Shown piece after piece: positions 6,974 to 13,929 of a DNA stretch of 14,046 nt. The notes beneath the pieces are model-generated. The model searched no databases. It saw only the letters and a list, made by a program, of their open reading frames with translations, and had not been told where the DNA came from. The DNA is from Actinomycetota bacterium (lineage in GTDB: Bacteria > Actinomycetota > Thermoleophilia > Gaiellales > Gaiellaceae): positions 1-14,046 of the forward strand of contig JACDAS010000207.1 of assembly GCA_013695295.1 (NCBI GenBank). Direction: 5' to 3'. The position numbers were made by a program, and so were the translations under genes. Positions within the stretch are counted from its first letter, which is position 1. Every line of letters starts with the position of its first letter.

Positions 6974-7959
6974 TCGTGGCCGTTGACTCAGGCACGACCT
7001 CGACCCGCGTCTGGGTGCTCGACGACGGCGAGGTGAAGGGCGCCGCCGTCGGCGCGCTCGGCGCGCGCGACGTCGCGCGTACCAAGGATCGCAGCGAGCT
7101 GCTTCGGGGGATTCGATCGCTGGCGGACGAGGCGCTCGCGCGGGCGGTTTCGTCGTGGGACAGGATCGAGGCGATCGTCGCCTTCGGGATGATCACGTCG
7201 GAGCTCGGGCTCGAGGAGGTTCCCCACCTCCAGGCGCCCGTCGACCGCCGGATGCTCGCCGCCGGGATGGTCGAGCGGGATTACGGCGACGCGTTGCCCG
7301 TGCCTGTGCACCTCGTGCCCGGTGTCCGCTCCGGCGGCCAGGAACTCGTCGCCGCCGACTTCATGCGCGGCGAGGAGACGGAGGTCGTGGGCCTGCTCGC
7401 GCTCGGCGAGCTCGAGCCGCCCATCCTCTACATCTCCACCGGATCGCACACGAAGTTCGTCGGCGTCGACCGCGAGGGCCGAATCGAGTGGAGCCTGACG
7501 ACGCTGAGCGGCGAGCTGCTGTGGGCGCTGCAACGAGAGACGATCCTCGCCGACCTGATCGATCTCGATGCGCCTCCGACCGACCTAGCCGCGCTGGAGG
7601 AGGGCGCTAGCTTCGTCGAGCTCGCCGGCTTCAGCAGGACACTGTTCGGAGCCCGGCTCCTGAACCGCGTGCGCGGCGCGGACGCCGCCTCGTGCTCCGA
7701 CTTCCTGCACGGGGCCGTCGCGGGCGCCGACCTGTTGTCGCTACGCCGGCGCGTCGACGGCAGCGGCGGTCTCCCGCAACGGGTCGCGATCGGCGGGGGC
7801 GGGCCGCTCGGCGACGCGTATCGGCATCTGCTCGAGCGACAGGGAGACGTCGCCGAGCTACGCCGCTTCGACGTTCCGCTGGGCGCCATCGGCGCCTGGA
7901 CCTTGTTCACCACCGACCGGGAGGCCGTAGCGGTGGCGGCGCCCGAGGGAAGGAGCTGA
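6970..7959 (+). CDS. dgoK: 2-keto-3-deoxygalactonate kinase-type sugar kinase (DgoK family)
   Basis: This is a 329-residue kinase of the DgoK family, predicted to phosphorylate 2-keto-3-deoxygalactonate or a related acid with ATP. The product would be the substrate of the KDPG/KDPGal-type aldolase encoded at 775-1398. Motifs in order are the N-terminal phosphate loop DSGTTSTRVW (6-15), FGMITSELG (72-80) with PHLQAP, VPGVRSGG (116-123), DFMRGEETE (130-138), STGSHTKFVGVD (156-167), TLSGELLWALQRETIL (178-193) and FLHGAVAGADL (245-255). The start is the GTG at 6970, overlapping the IclR stop, with a strong GGGAGG SD (6957-6962) 7 nt upstream. Some positions differ from E. coli-type DgoK, for example the GMITSELG region, so a different 2-keto-3-deoxy acid is possible. 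Confidence 0.88.
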   Translation: MIVAVDSGTTSTRVWVLDDGEVKGAAVGALGARDVARTKDRSELLRGIRSLADEALARAVSSWDRIEAIVAFGMITSELGLEEVPHLQAPVDRRMLAAGMVERDYGDALPVPVHLVPGVRSGGQELVAADFMRGEETEVVGLLALGELEPPILYISTGSHTKFVGVDREGRIEWSLTTLSGELLWALQRETILADLIDLDAPPTDLAALEEGASFVELAGFSRTLFGARLLNRVRGADAASCSDFLHGAVAGADLLSLRRRVDGSGGLPQRVAIGGGGPLGDAYRHLLERQGDVAELRRFDVPLGAIGAWTLFTTDREAVAVAAPEGRS

Positions 7960-7962
7960 CAC

Positions 7963-8637
7963 ATGCGCAAGGTAATCAACGAGGCGAGCCGCCCGGATCC
8001 GGAGCTCGTCGAGGGCTTCCGGTCGCTGCTTCTGCGCTACAGCCCGAGCTGCATCATCAGCGACGTGATGGAGCGAGCGCGGACGATGCACAGCGCTCTC
8101 ATCCCTGCTTCCCCCGGCCGCTTCGCAGGTCCCGCTCTGACCGTGCGGCTGTACCCCGGCGACCTCGTCGATTGCCTGGACGCCCTCAGGGTCGCCCAGG
8201 CGGGGGACGTGATCGTCGTCGACGCCGCGGGGGAGACCGAGACCTCGATCTGGGGTGGACTGATGGCCGGGCTCTGCCTTCAGAAGGGAGTCGCCGGCGC
8301 TGTCGTCGACGGCGCGGTCCGCGACGTCGACGAGGTGCGAGACCTCGGTTTCCCGCTCGTCGCGCGTGCGATCGTCCCACGCTCGACGCACTCGCCGTAC
8401 TCGAACCGGCTGGAGCCGATCGAGATCAACGTGCCGATTGTCTGCGGCGGCTCGCTCGTGAATCCCGGCGATATCGTCCTCGCGGACGAGATCGGCGTGG
8501 TCGCCGTGCCGCAGGAGGAGGCGGCGAGCGTGCTCGAGCGCGCGCTCGCGCAGGCGGAGATGGAGGAAGTGACGAGGCAGCGGATCAACGCCGGCAAGAC
8601 CGTCGACGAGCTCCTCGCGGAGTTCGGGCGCCTGTGA
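7963..8637 (+). CDS. RraA-like / HMG-CHA aldolase family protein
   Basis: This is a 224-residue member of the RraA-like fold (PF03737). The family holds true RraA regulators of RNase E as well as metal-dependent pyruvate aldolases and oxaloacetate decarboxylases. Here WGGLMAGLCLQKGVAG (97-112) leads into DGAVRDVDEV (116-125). Arg120 and Asp121 match the substrate-binding Arg and metal-binding Asp of 4-hydroxy-4-methyl-2-oxoglutarate aldolase, whereas E. coli RraA has Gln where the Asp stands. GDIVLADEIGVVAVP (169-183) is also typical. It is therefore more likely an enzyme than an RNase E inhibitor. The start is the ATG at 7963, with a long purine SD (GAGGGAAGGAG, 7945-7955) 7 nt upstream. The stop overlaps the next GTG. 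Its reaction in this pathway is unknown; cleavage or decarboxylation of a keto acid is an inference. Confidence 0.85.
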   Translation: MRKVINEASRPDPELVEGFRSLLLRYSPSCIISDVMERARTMHSALIPASPGRFAGPALTVRLYPGDLVDCLDALRVAQAGDVIVVDAAGETETSIWGGLMAGLCLQKGVAGAVVDGAVRDVDEVRDLGFPLVARAIVPRSTHSPYSNRLEPIEINVPIVCGGSLVNPGDIVLADEIGVVAVPQEEAASVLERALAQAEMEEVTRQRINAGKTVDELLAEFGRL

Positions 8638-10142
8638 GCAAGCGGCCGCCGGAGCTCGCGGTCGAAGGCCTGACGAAGGTCTTTCCGGGGACGCGCGCGC
8701 TCGACGACTTGAGCATGAGCGTCGAGCCGGGCGAGGTGCACGCCGTGCTCGGCGAGAACGGCGCCGGCAAGACGACGCTGCTGATGATCCTGTCGGGTGT
8801 CTACGCGCCGGATTCCGGCCGCGTGCTCGTCCGCGGCGAGGAGGTGAGCTTCGCGCGGGCGCAGGACGCGCAGGCGGCGGGAATCGGCACCGTCTTCCAG
8901 GAGTTCTCGCTCGTCGGGCGCCTCACCGTGGCCGAGAACGTGTTCGCGAGCCATCTGCCGACGCGGTGGCTCGGCGTGCTCGACCGGCGCCGGATGGCGC
9001 GGGAGGCGCGTGAGCTGCTGCGCACGCTCGGATCGGAATTGAGGCCCGATCGCTCGGTGGCGAGCCTCGACGTGGGCGAGCGCCAGCTCGTCGAGATCGC
9101 CAAGGCGCTGTCCCTCCGGGCCAGCGTCCTGCTCCTCGACGAGCCGACGTCGGCACTCTCGGCGGAGGAGGCGGCGACGCTGTTCGAGGTCCTCCGCCGG
9201 CTCAGGGAGCAGGGGATTGCGATCGTCTTCGTCTCCCACCGCCTCGCCGAGGTGTTCGAGATCGCGGATCGCATCACGGTCCTTCGCGACGGCCGCCTCG
9301 TCGACACGCGCCGGCGTGACGAGATCACGCCCGACGACGCCGTGCGGCTGATGGTCGGTCGCGAGCTCTCCGTCCTCTACCCGGGACGAACCGAGGAGAC
9401 GGGGCCCGCTCGGCTCGAGGTGCGCGGACTGCGCAGCGGGCCGGTCGGCCCCGTCGACCTCGTCGTTCACGCCGGCGAGATCGTCGGCGTCGCCGGCCTC
9501 CGCGGCTCGGGGCGATCGCGACTGGTTCGCGCGATCGTCGGCGCGGAGCGTCGGGACGCGGGCGAGATCCTCGTCGACGGGAGCGCGGTGCGGATCGATC
9601 GTCCCTGGCAGGCCGTCGGGCGCGGGATCGCGTTCGTGCCCGCCGGTCGTATGGAGGAGGCGCTCTTTCCGCGGATGTCGCTTGCCCGCAACCTGGTCTC
9701 GACGTGTCTCGGCCTTGTGACCCGGCTCGGGATCGTGCGCGCCGCCGCGGAGCGGCGACTGGCCGAGCGGCTCGTGCGCCGGCTGGGCGTGCGCGCCCGA
9801 GACGTCGAGCAGCTTGTCCAGACGCTCTCGGGCGGCAACCAGCAGAAGGCGGTGCTCGCGAAATGGCTGGCGCTCGAGCCGCGCGTGCTCGTCGTCGACG
9901 AGCCGACCCAGGGGATCGACGTGGGCGCCAAGGCGGAGATCCACGCCATCCTGCGCGAGCTCGCGGAGGGCGGCCTTGCGGTGCTGATGATCTCCTCCGA
10001 GCTGCCGGAGCTGCTCGGCATGTGCGACCGCGTGCTGGTGATGGCGAACGGCCGCGTCCGCGGTGCGCTCCGCGCCGAGGAGGCGACCGAAGAGCAGGTG
10101 CTCGCGCTCGCGGCCGGTACGGCCGGGGAGGAGGCGGCATGA
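8634..10142 (+). CDS. Sugar ABC transporter ATP-binding protein, double domain (importer 2)
   Basis: This is a second RbsA-type ATPase, 502 residues, with two ABC domains. Domain 1 has Walker A GENGAGKTT (40-48), the weak signature LDVGERQ, Walker B VLLLDEPTSAL (165-175) and VSHRLAEV. Domain 2 has a degenerate P-loop GLRGSGRSR (288-296), the canonical signature LSGGNQQKA (398-406) and Walker B VLVVDEPTQGID (418-429). It is clearly a paralogue of the ATPase at 2571-4082 but diverged along its whole length. The usual PE/DRK-type segment of domain 2 here reads FVPAGRMEEALFPRMS. The start is the GTG at 8634, overlapping the RraA-like stop as GTGA; longer in-frame readings lie inside that gene. 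The ATPase comes first in this importer module, unlike module 1. Confidence 0.92.
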   Translation: MSKRPPELAVEGLTKVFPGTRALDDLSMSVEPGEVHAVLGENGAGKTTLLMILSGVYAPDSGRVLVRGEEVSFARAQDAQAAGIGTVFQEFSLVGRLTVAENVFASHLPTRWLGVLDRRRMAREARELLRTLGSELRPDRSVASLDVGERQLVEIAKALSLRASVLLLDEPTSALSAEEAATLFEVLRRLREQGIAIVFVSHRLAEVFEIADRITVLRDGRLVDTRRRDEITPDDAVRLMVGRELSVLYPGRTEETGPARLEVRGLRSGPVGPVDLVVHAGEIVGVAGLRGSGRSRLVRAIVGAERRDAGEILVDGSAVRIDRPWQAVGRGIAFVPAGRMEEALFPRMSLARNLVSTCLGLVTRLGIVRAAAERRLAERLVRRLGVRARDVEQLVQTLSGGNQQKAVLAKWLALEPRVLVVDEPTQGIDVGAKAEIHAILRELAEGGLAVLMISSELPELLGMCDRVLVMANGRVRGALRAEEATEEQVLALAAGTAGEEAA

Positions 10143-11086
10143 CCGAGGCCGTCCGCCGGCTCGCGGCCTTCCGTGAGCTCGTCCTGATCATGATCATCGT
10201 CGTCTCGGGCATTGTCATGTCGCAGCTCTCGGAGTTCTTCTTCACCGAGGGCAACCTGCGCTCCGTGGTGATCGGGATGGTGCCCGGGGCGATCATCGCG
10301 ATCGGCATGGCAGTGCTGCTCGCCTCGGGGGGCTTCGATCTCTCGGTCGCGGCGGTGATGGCGCTGTGCGGGACGATCTGCGCCTACCTGCTCAGCGAGG
10401 GCGCGCCGATTCCGTTGGCTATCGTCGGCGCGCTTCTGCTCGGCGCGCTGGTCGGAAGCGGCAACGGCGTACTTGTGACCTTTCTGCGCGTCAACCCGCT
10501 CGTCGCAACGCTCGGGACGCTGCTCGTCGCGCGCGGGCTCGCGCTCGTGATCACCGAGGGCTACAACATCTCGAATCTGCCGCCCTCGTTTGTCCAGCTT
10601 GGGCAGGAAGGGCCGCTCGACTTGCCCTGGATGGTCTGGATCATGCTCGGGCTCGTCCTGCTGGCCGATCTCGCGCTCAGGCACACCCGCTTCCTCCGCC
10701 AGGTCTACTACATGGGCGGGAACGAGCGCGCCGCGCGGCTCTCGGGCATCCGCGTCGACGCGCTGCGCGTCTTCACGTATGTCTTCTCGGGGACGCTCGC
10801 GGGGCTCGCCGGCGTGCTGCTCGCCGCTCGCCTGAACACGGCGGTGCCGACGGCCGGCCAGAACCTGGAGCTGACCGTGATCGCCGCGGCCGTGCTCGGC
10901 GGCGCCAGCCTCACCGGCGGCGAGGGGACCGTGCTCGGCGCCGCTCTCGGCATCGCCTTCCTCGCGCTGCTCTCGAACGCCCTCACGCTGCTGCACGTGT
11001 CGATCTTCTGGCAGATCGTCACGACCGGAATCGTCCTCATCGCCGCGGTCAGCCTGGACATGCTGCTGCGGCGTCGCCAGGCCTAA
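10139..11086 (+). CDS. Sugar ABC transporter permease (importer 2)
   Basis: This is a 315-residue permease of the RbsC type, with FDLSV (66-70), GGNERAARLSGI (193-204) and GGASLTGGEGT (254-264) and about eight to ten hydrophobic segments. It presumably dimerises in the membrane and couples to the ATPase just upstream. The start is the ATG at 10139, overlapping the ATPase stop as ATGA; the longer in-frame reading lies inside the ATPase gene. It ends in a short basic tail (RRRQA), unlike the long hydrophilic tail of the importer-1 permease. The next gene follows after 19 nt. Substrate unknown. Confidence 0.92.
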   Translation: MTEAVRRLAAFRELVLIMIIVVSGIVMSQLSEFFFTEGNLRSVVIGMVPGAIIAIGMAVLLASGGFDLSVAAVMALCGTICAYLLSEGAPIPLAIVGALLLGALVGSGNGVLVTFLRVNPLVATLGTLLVARGLALVITEGYNISNLPPSFVQLGQEGPLDLPWMVWIMLGLVLLADLALRHTRFLRQVYYMGGNERAARLSGIRVDALRVFTYVFSGTLAGLAGVLLAARLNTAVPTAGQNLELTVIAAAVLGGASLTGGEGTVLGAALGIAFLALLSNALTLLHVSIFWQIVTTGIVLIAAVSLDMLLRRRQA

Positions 11087-11105
11087 CTGTCCAGGAGGAG
11101 GAGCA

Positions 11106-12158
11106 ATGAGGATCGACGACCCAATCGCGCGACGCCAGTTCGTCAAGCTGATGGCGCTCGGCACCGCCGGTGTCGGTAGCACCGGCTTCCTTGCGGGCTG
11201 CATGGGCGACGACGAGGAGTCGGCGGCGCCCGGCACGACGGCCGCCGGAGGAGAGCCCGAGCGGCTGCGCATCGAGAACGACGAGTACGTCTACCTCAGC
11301 ATCGTCACCCAGGTTCCGTTCTGGGCCGACCACAAGGCGGCGCTGGAGGACTTCGGCAAGGTCACGGGCGCGAAGACGAGCTTCATCGGGCCGCCCGACT
11401 TCGACGTGGCCGCACAGGCCCGGCAGCTCGACGAGCTCGTCGCCCGGAAACCCGCCGGGATCATCCTCTTCATCGGCGACGCGGACGCGATGACGCCTGG
11501 GATCGATCGTGCCGTCGACGCGGGCATCCCCGTGATCCTGGTGATCAGCGACGCGCCGAAGAGCAAGCGGTTCGTCCACATCGGCATCGACGGCGTCCAG
11601 GCCGGCAAGGTCGGCGCCGAACTGCTGGCGGAGGCGATCGGCGGCAAGGGCGAGGTCATCCTCGGCACGTTCCCGTCGCCGAACGTGCTCGACCGCGTAA
11701 AGGGATACGAGCAGTACTTCAAGGAGAACCACCCCGAGATCAAGGTCGTCGCGACCGTGAACGACAAGGCCGACCCGTCGTTCGCGCCCGAGGCGTATGC
11801 GGCCGCGATCGCGGCTCACCCGAACGTCGTCGGGATCGGCGGCACGGATGGCGACAGCGGCCTCGGGGCGGCCCGAGCAGTCAGGGAAGCGGGCAAGGCC
11901 GAGCAGATCAAGATCGTCGCCATGGACCGAAACGACGACATGCTCGCGGAGGTCGAGAACGGGCCGATCATCGGCTCGGTCGTCCAGAAGAGCTACGACG
12001 AGCTGTGGCTCGCGTCCTGGATGCTCTACTGGCTCAACCACGAGCAGCTGAAGCCCGTGCCGGACTGGGAGGCGGCGGGGATCAACCCGCTTCCGGAGCA
12101 GATCACGACCGGCGTCTGGAAGCTCACGCGCGATAACGTCGGCCAGTTCAAGCACTAG
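11106..12158 (+). CDS. Sugar ABC transporter substrate-binding lipoprotein, Tat-type (importer 2)
   Basis: This is a 350-residue binding protein of the RbsB-like type that should serve the ATPase and permease just upstream. The N-terminus reads ARRQFVKLMALG (8-19), a twin-arginine motif, followed by a modest hydrophobic region and lipobox LAGC with Cys32. It therefore looks like a Tat-exported lipoprotein, unlike the Sec-type protein of importer 1. A Ser/Ala/Gly/Thr-rich linker follows. The binding domain starts near YVYLSIVTQVPFWADH and includes KPAGIILFIGDAD, IPVILVISDAP, VHIGIDGVQAG and VGIGGTDGDSGLGAARAV. The ATG at 11106 is preceded by a strong SD (AGGAGGAGGAG, 11093-11103). The ligand is not identifiable, and similarity to importer 1 is at the fold level only. 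Confidence 0.9.
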   Translation: MRIDDPIARRQFVKLMALGTAGVGSTGFLAGCMGDDEESAAPGTTAAGGEPERLRIENDEYVYLSIVTQVPFWADHKAALEDFGKVTGAKTSFIGPPDFDVAAQARQLDELVARKPAGIILFIGDADAMTPGIDRAVDAGIPVILVISDAPKSKRFVHIGIDGVQAGKVGAELLAEAIGGKGEVILGTFPSPNVLDRVKGYEQYFKENHPEIKVVATVNDKADPSFAPEAYAAAIAAHPNVVGIGGTDGDSGLGAARAVREAGKAEQIKIVAMDRNDDMLAEVENGPIIGSVVQKSYDELWLASWMLYWLNHEQLKPVPDWEAAGINPLPEQITTGVWKLTRDNVGQFKH

Positions 12159-12171
12159 GAGGCGTAACGGG

Positions 12172-12954
12172 ATGAAGCTCGAGGGACGGGTTGCGATCGT
12201 CACCGGCGCAGCGCAGGGGATCGGCGAGGGGATCGCCGCCGAGCTCGTGCGGGAGGGTGCAGCGGTGGTGGTCGCGGACGTCGCGGAGGACGGGGCGGCG
12301 GCCGTCGCGGAGCAGCTCAGCCGCGACGGCGGCCGCGCGATCTCCGTCGCCTGCGACGTCTCCGAGGAGGAGCAGGTGCGGTCGCTCGTCGAGCGCGCCG
12401 TCTCGGAACTCGGCGGCCTGCACGTGTACGTCAACAACGCCGCGATCGGCGTCTACACGCCGGTGGCCGAGACGACCGTGGAGGAGTTCGACCGCTGTCT
12501 GGCCGTCAATCTGCGCGGCGTGTTCCTCGGGATCAAGCACGCTGCGAGGGCGATGCAGGCCGCGGGCGGCGGGGGCTCGATCGTCAACATCGCGTCCGTC
12601 CACTCCGTCCAGAACGTCGGTGGGACGGCGCCGTACGCGGCGTCGAAGGGCGGGGTAGCCGCGCTGACGCGAGCGGCCGCGATCGACCTCGCACCGGCGG
12701 GCATCCGCGTGAACGCGATCTGCCCGGGCTGGGTCGACACGCCGCTGATCCGCGGCATCTTCGAGAGCGATCCCGATCCGCCGGCGGCGCGCGGGGCGGT
12801 CGAGCGGCGGCAGCTGCTCGGCCGCCTCGGCCGTCCGGAGGAGATCGGCCGCGCGGCGGTGTTCCTCGCCGGCGACGACTCCTCGTACATCACGGGCACG
12901 CTGCTCTTCGTCGACAGCGGCATGACCGCCCAGCTCGAAACCTGGTCGGAGTGA
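12172..12954 (+). CDS. Short-chain dehydrogenase/reductase, probable sugar dehydrogenase
   Basis: This is a classical SDR of 260 residues. The Rossmann motif is TGAAQGIG (11-18). Asp36 at the end of the second strand (VVVAD) favours NAD over NADP. D62, NNAA (88-91) and N113 follow, with the catalytic triad Ser142, Tyr155 and Lys159 (SVHS and YAASK). The C-terminal VDSGMTAQ is typical. Family members in sugar operons oxidise galactose, arabinose, fucose or similar sugars to the lactone. The adjacent lactonase gene makes that role likely here, though an alcohol or polyol dehydrogenase cannot be ruled out. The ATG at 12172 has an AGGAGG SD (12157-12162) that includes part of the preceding stop codon. 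Start and length match the family. Confidence 0.9.
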   Translation: MKLEGRVAIVTGAAQGIGEGIAAELVREGAAVVVADVAEDGAAAVAEQLSRDGGRAISVACDVSEEEQVRSLVERAVSELGGLHVYVNNAAIGVYTPVAETTVEEFDRCLAVNLRGVFLGIKHAARAMQAAGGGGSIVNIASVHSVQNVGGTAPYAASKGGVAALTRAAAIDLAPAGIRVNAICPGWVDTPLIRGIFESDPDPPAARGAVERRQLLGRLGRPEEIGRAAVFLAGDDSSYITGTLLFVDSGMTAQLETWSE

Positions 12955-12965
12955 AGGAGGAGCTG

Positions 12966-13847
12966 ATGGACGTTATCGAGCAACGCATGACCGACCTCGT
13001 TGATCCCGGTGCGGAGGTCGAGCGCCTGGCCGACGGATTCGTGTTCACCGAAGGGCCGGTCTGGAGCTTCGGCGACTCGCACCTGACCTTCTCCGACATT
13101 CCCGCCGACACGATGTACCGCTGGGACGAGCGGGACGGTCTGAGTGAATACCGGAAGCCGAGCAACTTCTCGAATGGGCTTGCCTACGACTCGGACGGGG
13201 CGCTGATCGCGTGCGAGCACCGGACCCGGCGCCTGACGCGCGAGACGCCAAGCGGCTTGGAGACGGTCGCGGACACGTACGCAGGGAAGCGCCTGAACGC
13301 GCCGAACGACGTCGTGCTCGCCCCCGACCGCTCGCTTGTGTTCACGGACCCCCACTACGGCCTCGGCGAGGGATTCGGCGGGCCGGCGGAGCAGGAGCAG
13401 CCGGTGCGCGGCGTCTACCGGATCCCGCTCGGAGGCGGCGAGCCCGAGCTGCTCGCCGCGGACTTCAGCGGCCCGAACGGGCTGGCGCTGTCTCCAGACG
13501 GCCAGACCCTCTACGTCGACGATACGGAGGAGGTGCACATCCGCGCCTTCGCCGTCGGCTCCGACTGGTCGCTGAGCGGCGGCGAGGTGCTCGTCGAACT
13601 TCCGCGCGACGGCGAGGGCGTGCCCGACGGGCTCAAGGTCGATCTTGCGGGGAACATCTACTGCACGGGCGCGGGCGGAATCTGGATTTGCTCGGCCGCC
13701 GGTGAAGTGCTCGGGCGAATCCCGTTTCCAGAGGTCGCCGCGAACCTCGCCTGGGGAGGAGGTGACGCGCGGACGCTGTACGTGACCGCCAGCACCGGGC
13801 TCTACCGGGTGCGCTGCAAGAGCACCGGCTACGCGCCGCATCGCTGA
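12966..13847 (+). CDS. SMP-30/gluconolactonase/LRE family lactonase
   Basis: This is a six-bladed beta-propeller hydrolase of the SMP-30/gluconolactonase family, 293 residues from the chosen start. It is predicted to hydrolyse the sugar lactone made by the preceding dehydrogenase. The divalent-metal ligands of the family are all visible: Glu29 in TEGPVW, Asn171 in GPNGLALSPDG and Asp221 in VPDGLKVD. The substrate-lining Asn114 in NAPNDVV is also present. I chose the ATG at 12966 because AAGGAGG (12954-12960) stands 5 nt before it. An in-frame GTG at 12951 would add five residues and overlap the SDR stop as GTGA, but it has no SD of its own. This is the last gene of the operon, and no strong terminator follows it. 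Confidence 0.9.
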   Translation: MDVIEQRMTDLVDPGAEVERLADGFVFTEGPVWSFGDSHLTFSDIPADTMYRWDERDGLSEYRKPSNFSNGLAYDSDGALIACEHRTRRLTRETPSGLETVADTYAGKRLNAPNDVVLAPDRSLVFTDPHYGLGEGFGGPAEQEQPVRGVYRIPLGGGEPELLAADFSGPNGLALSPDGQTLYVDDTEEVHIRAFAVGSDWSLSGGEVLVELPRDGEGVPDGLKVDLAGNIYCTGAGGIWICSAAGEVLGRIPFPEVAANLAWGGGDARTLYVTASTGLYRVRCKSTGYAPHR

Positions 13848-13860
13848 CGCGTCCGGCCGT

Positions 13861-13875
13861 TACGCTGGCCGTGTG
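13861..13875 (+). promoter_or_regulatory. Possible leaderless promoter before the HMG-CoA lyase start
   Basis: TACGCT (13861-13866) matches the loose -10 form TANNNT and ends 6 nt before the GTG at 13873. That spacing would put transcription start on or next to the start codon, as in leaderless actinobacterial mRNAs. No SD is present before the GTG. The stretch also sits in a weak CGGCC/GGCCG inverted repeat with an 8-nt loop, so a poor terminator for the operon is another reading. Confidence 0.35.
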
Positions 13876-13929
13876 GGCGTGACGATCTGCGACGTCGGGC
13901 CGCGCGACGGACTTCAGAACGAGCCTCGG
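13873..13929 (+). pseudogene. Hydroxymethylglutaryl-CoA lyase, N-terminal fragment only
   Basis: From the GTG at 13873 the frame reads VGVTICDVGPRDGLQNEPR, the highly conserved N-terminus of hydroxymethylglutaryl-CoA lyase (HMGL-like TIM barrel, metal-binding Asp and catalytic Arg in DVGPRDGLQNE). The enzyme splits HMG-CoA to acetyl-CoA and acetoacetate in leucine degradation. Homology ends at about 13924-13929. The frame then runs through unrelated residues to a TGA at 13999-14001, about 42 codons in all against a usual 300. The gene is unconnected to the sugar operon and is broken by the same junction that starts the secreted-protein reading. Confidence 0.7.

Noticed and set aside
8280..11272. 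Long minus-strand frames opposite the second ATPase and permease genes (up to about 600 codons)
   Set aside because: Same shadow effect. The translated sequence is charged low complexity and the opposite strand carries Walker and signature motifs in frame.
12951..12965. GTG at 12951 as the lactonase start
   Set aside because: It would give a neat GTGA overlap, but a perfect AAGGAGG lies between it and the ATG at 12966 at ideal spacing, and the extra five residues are not part of the propeller.
13848..13872. A strong intrinsic terminator after the lactonase gene
   Set aside because: Only a 5-bp CGGCC/GGCCG stem with an 8-nt loop and no T-run is present, which is weak evidence in DNA this GC rich.
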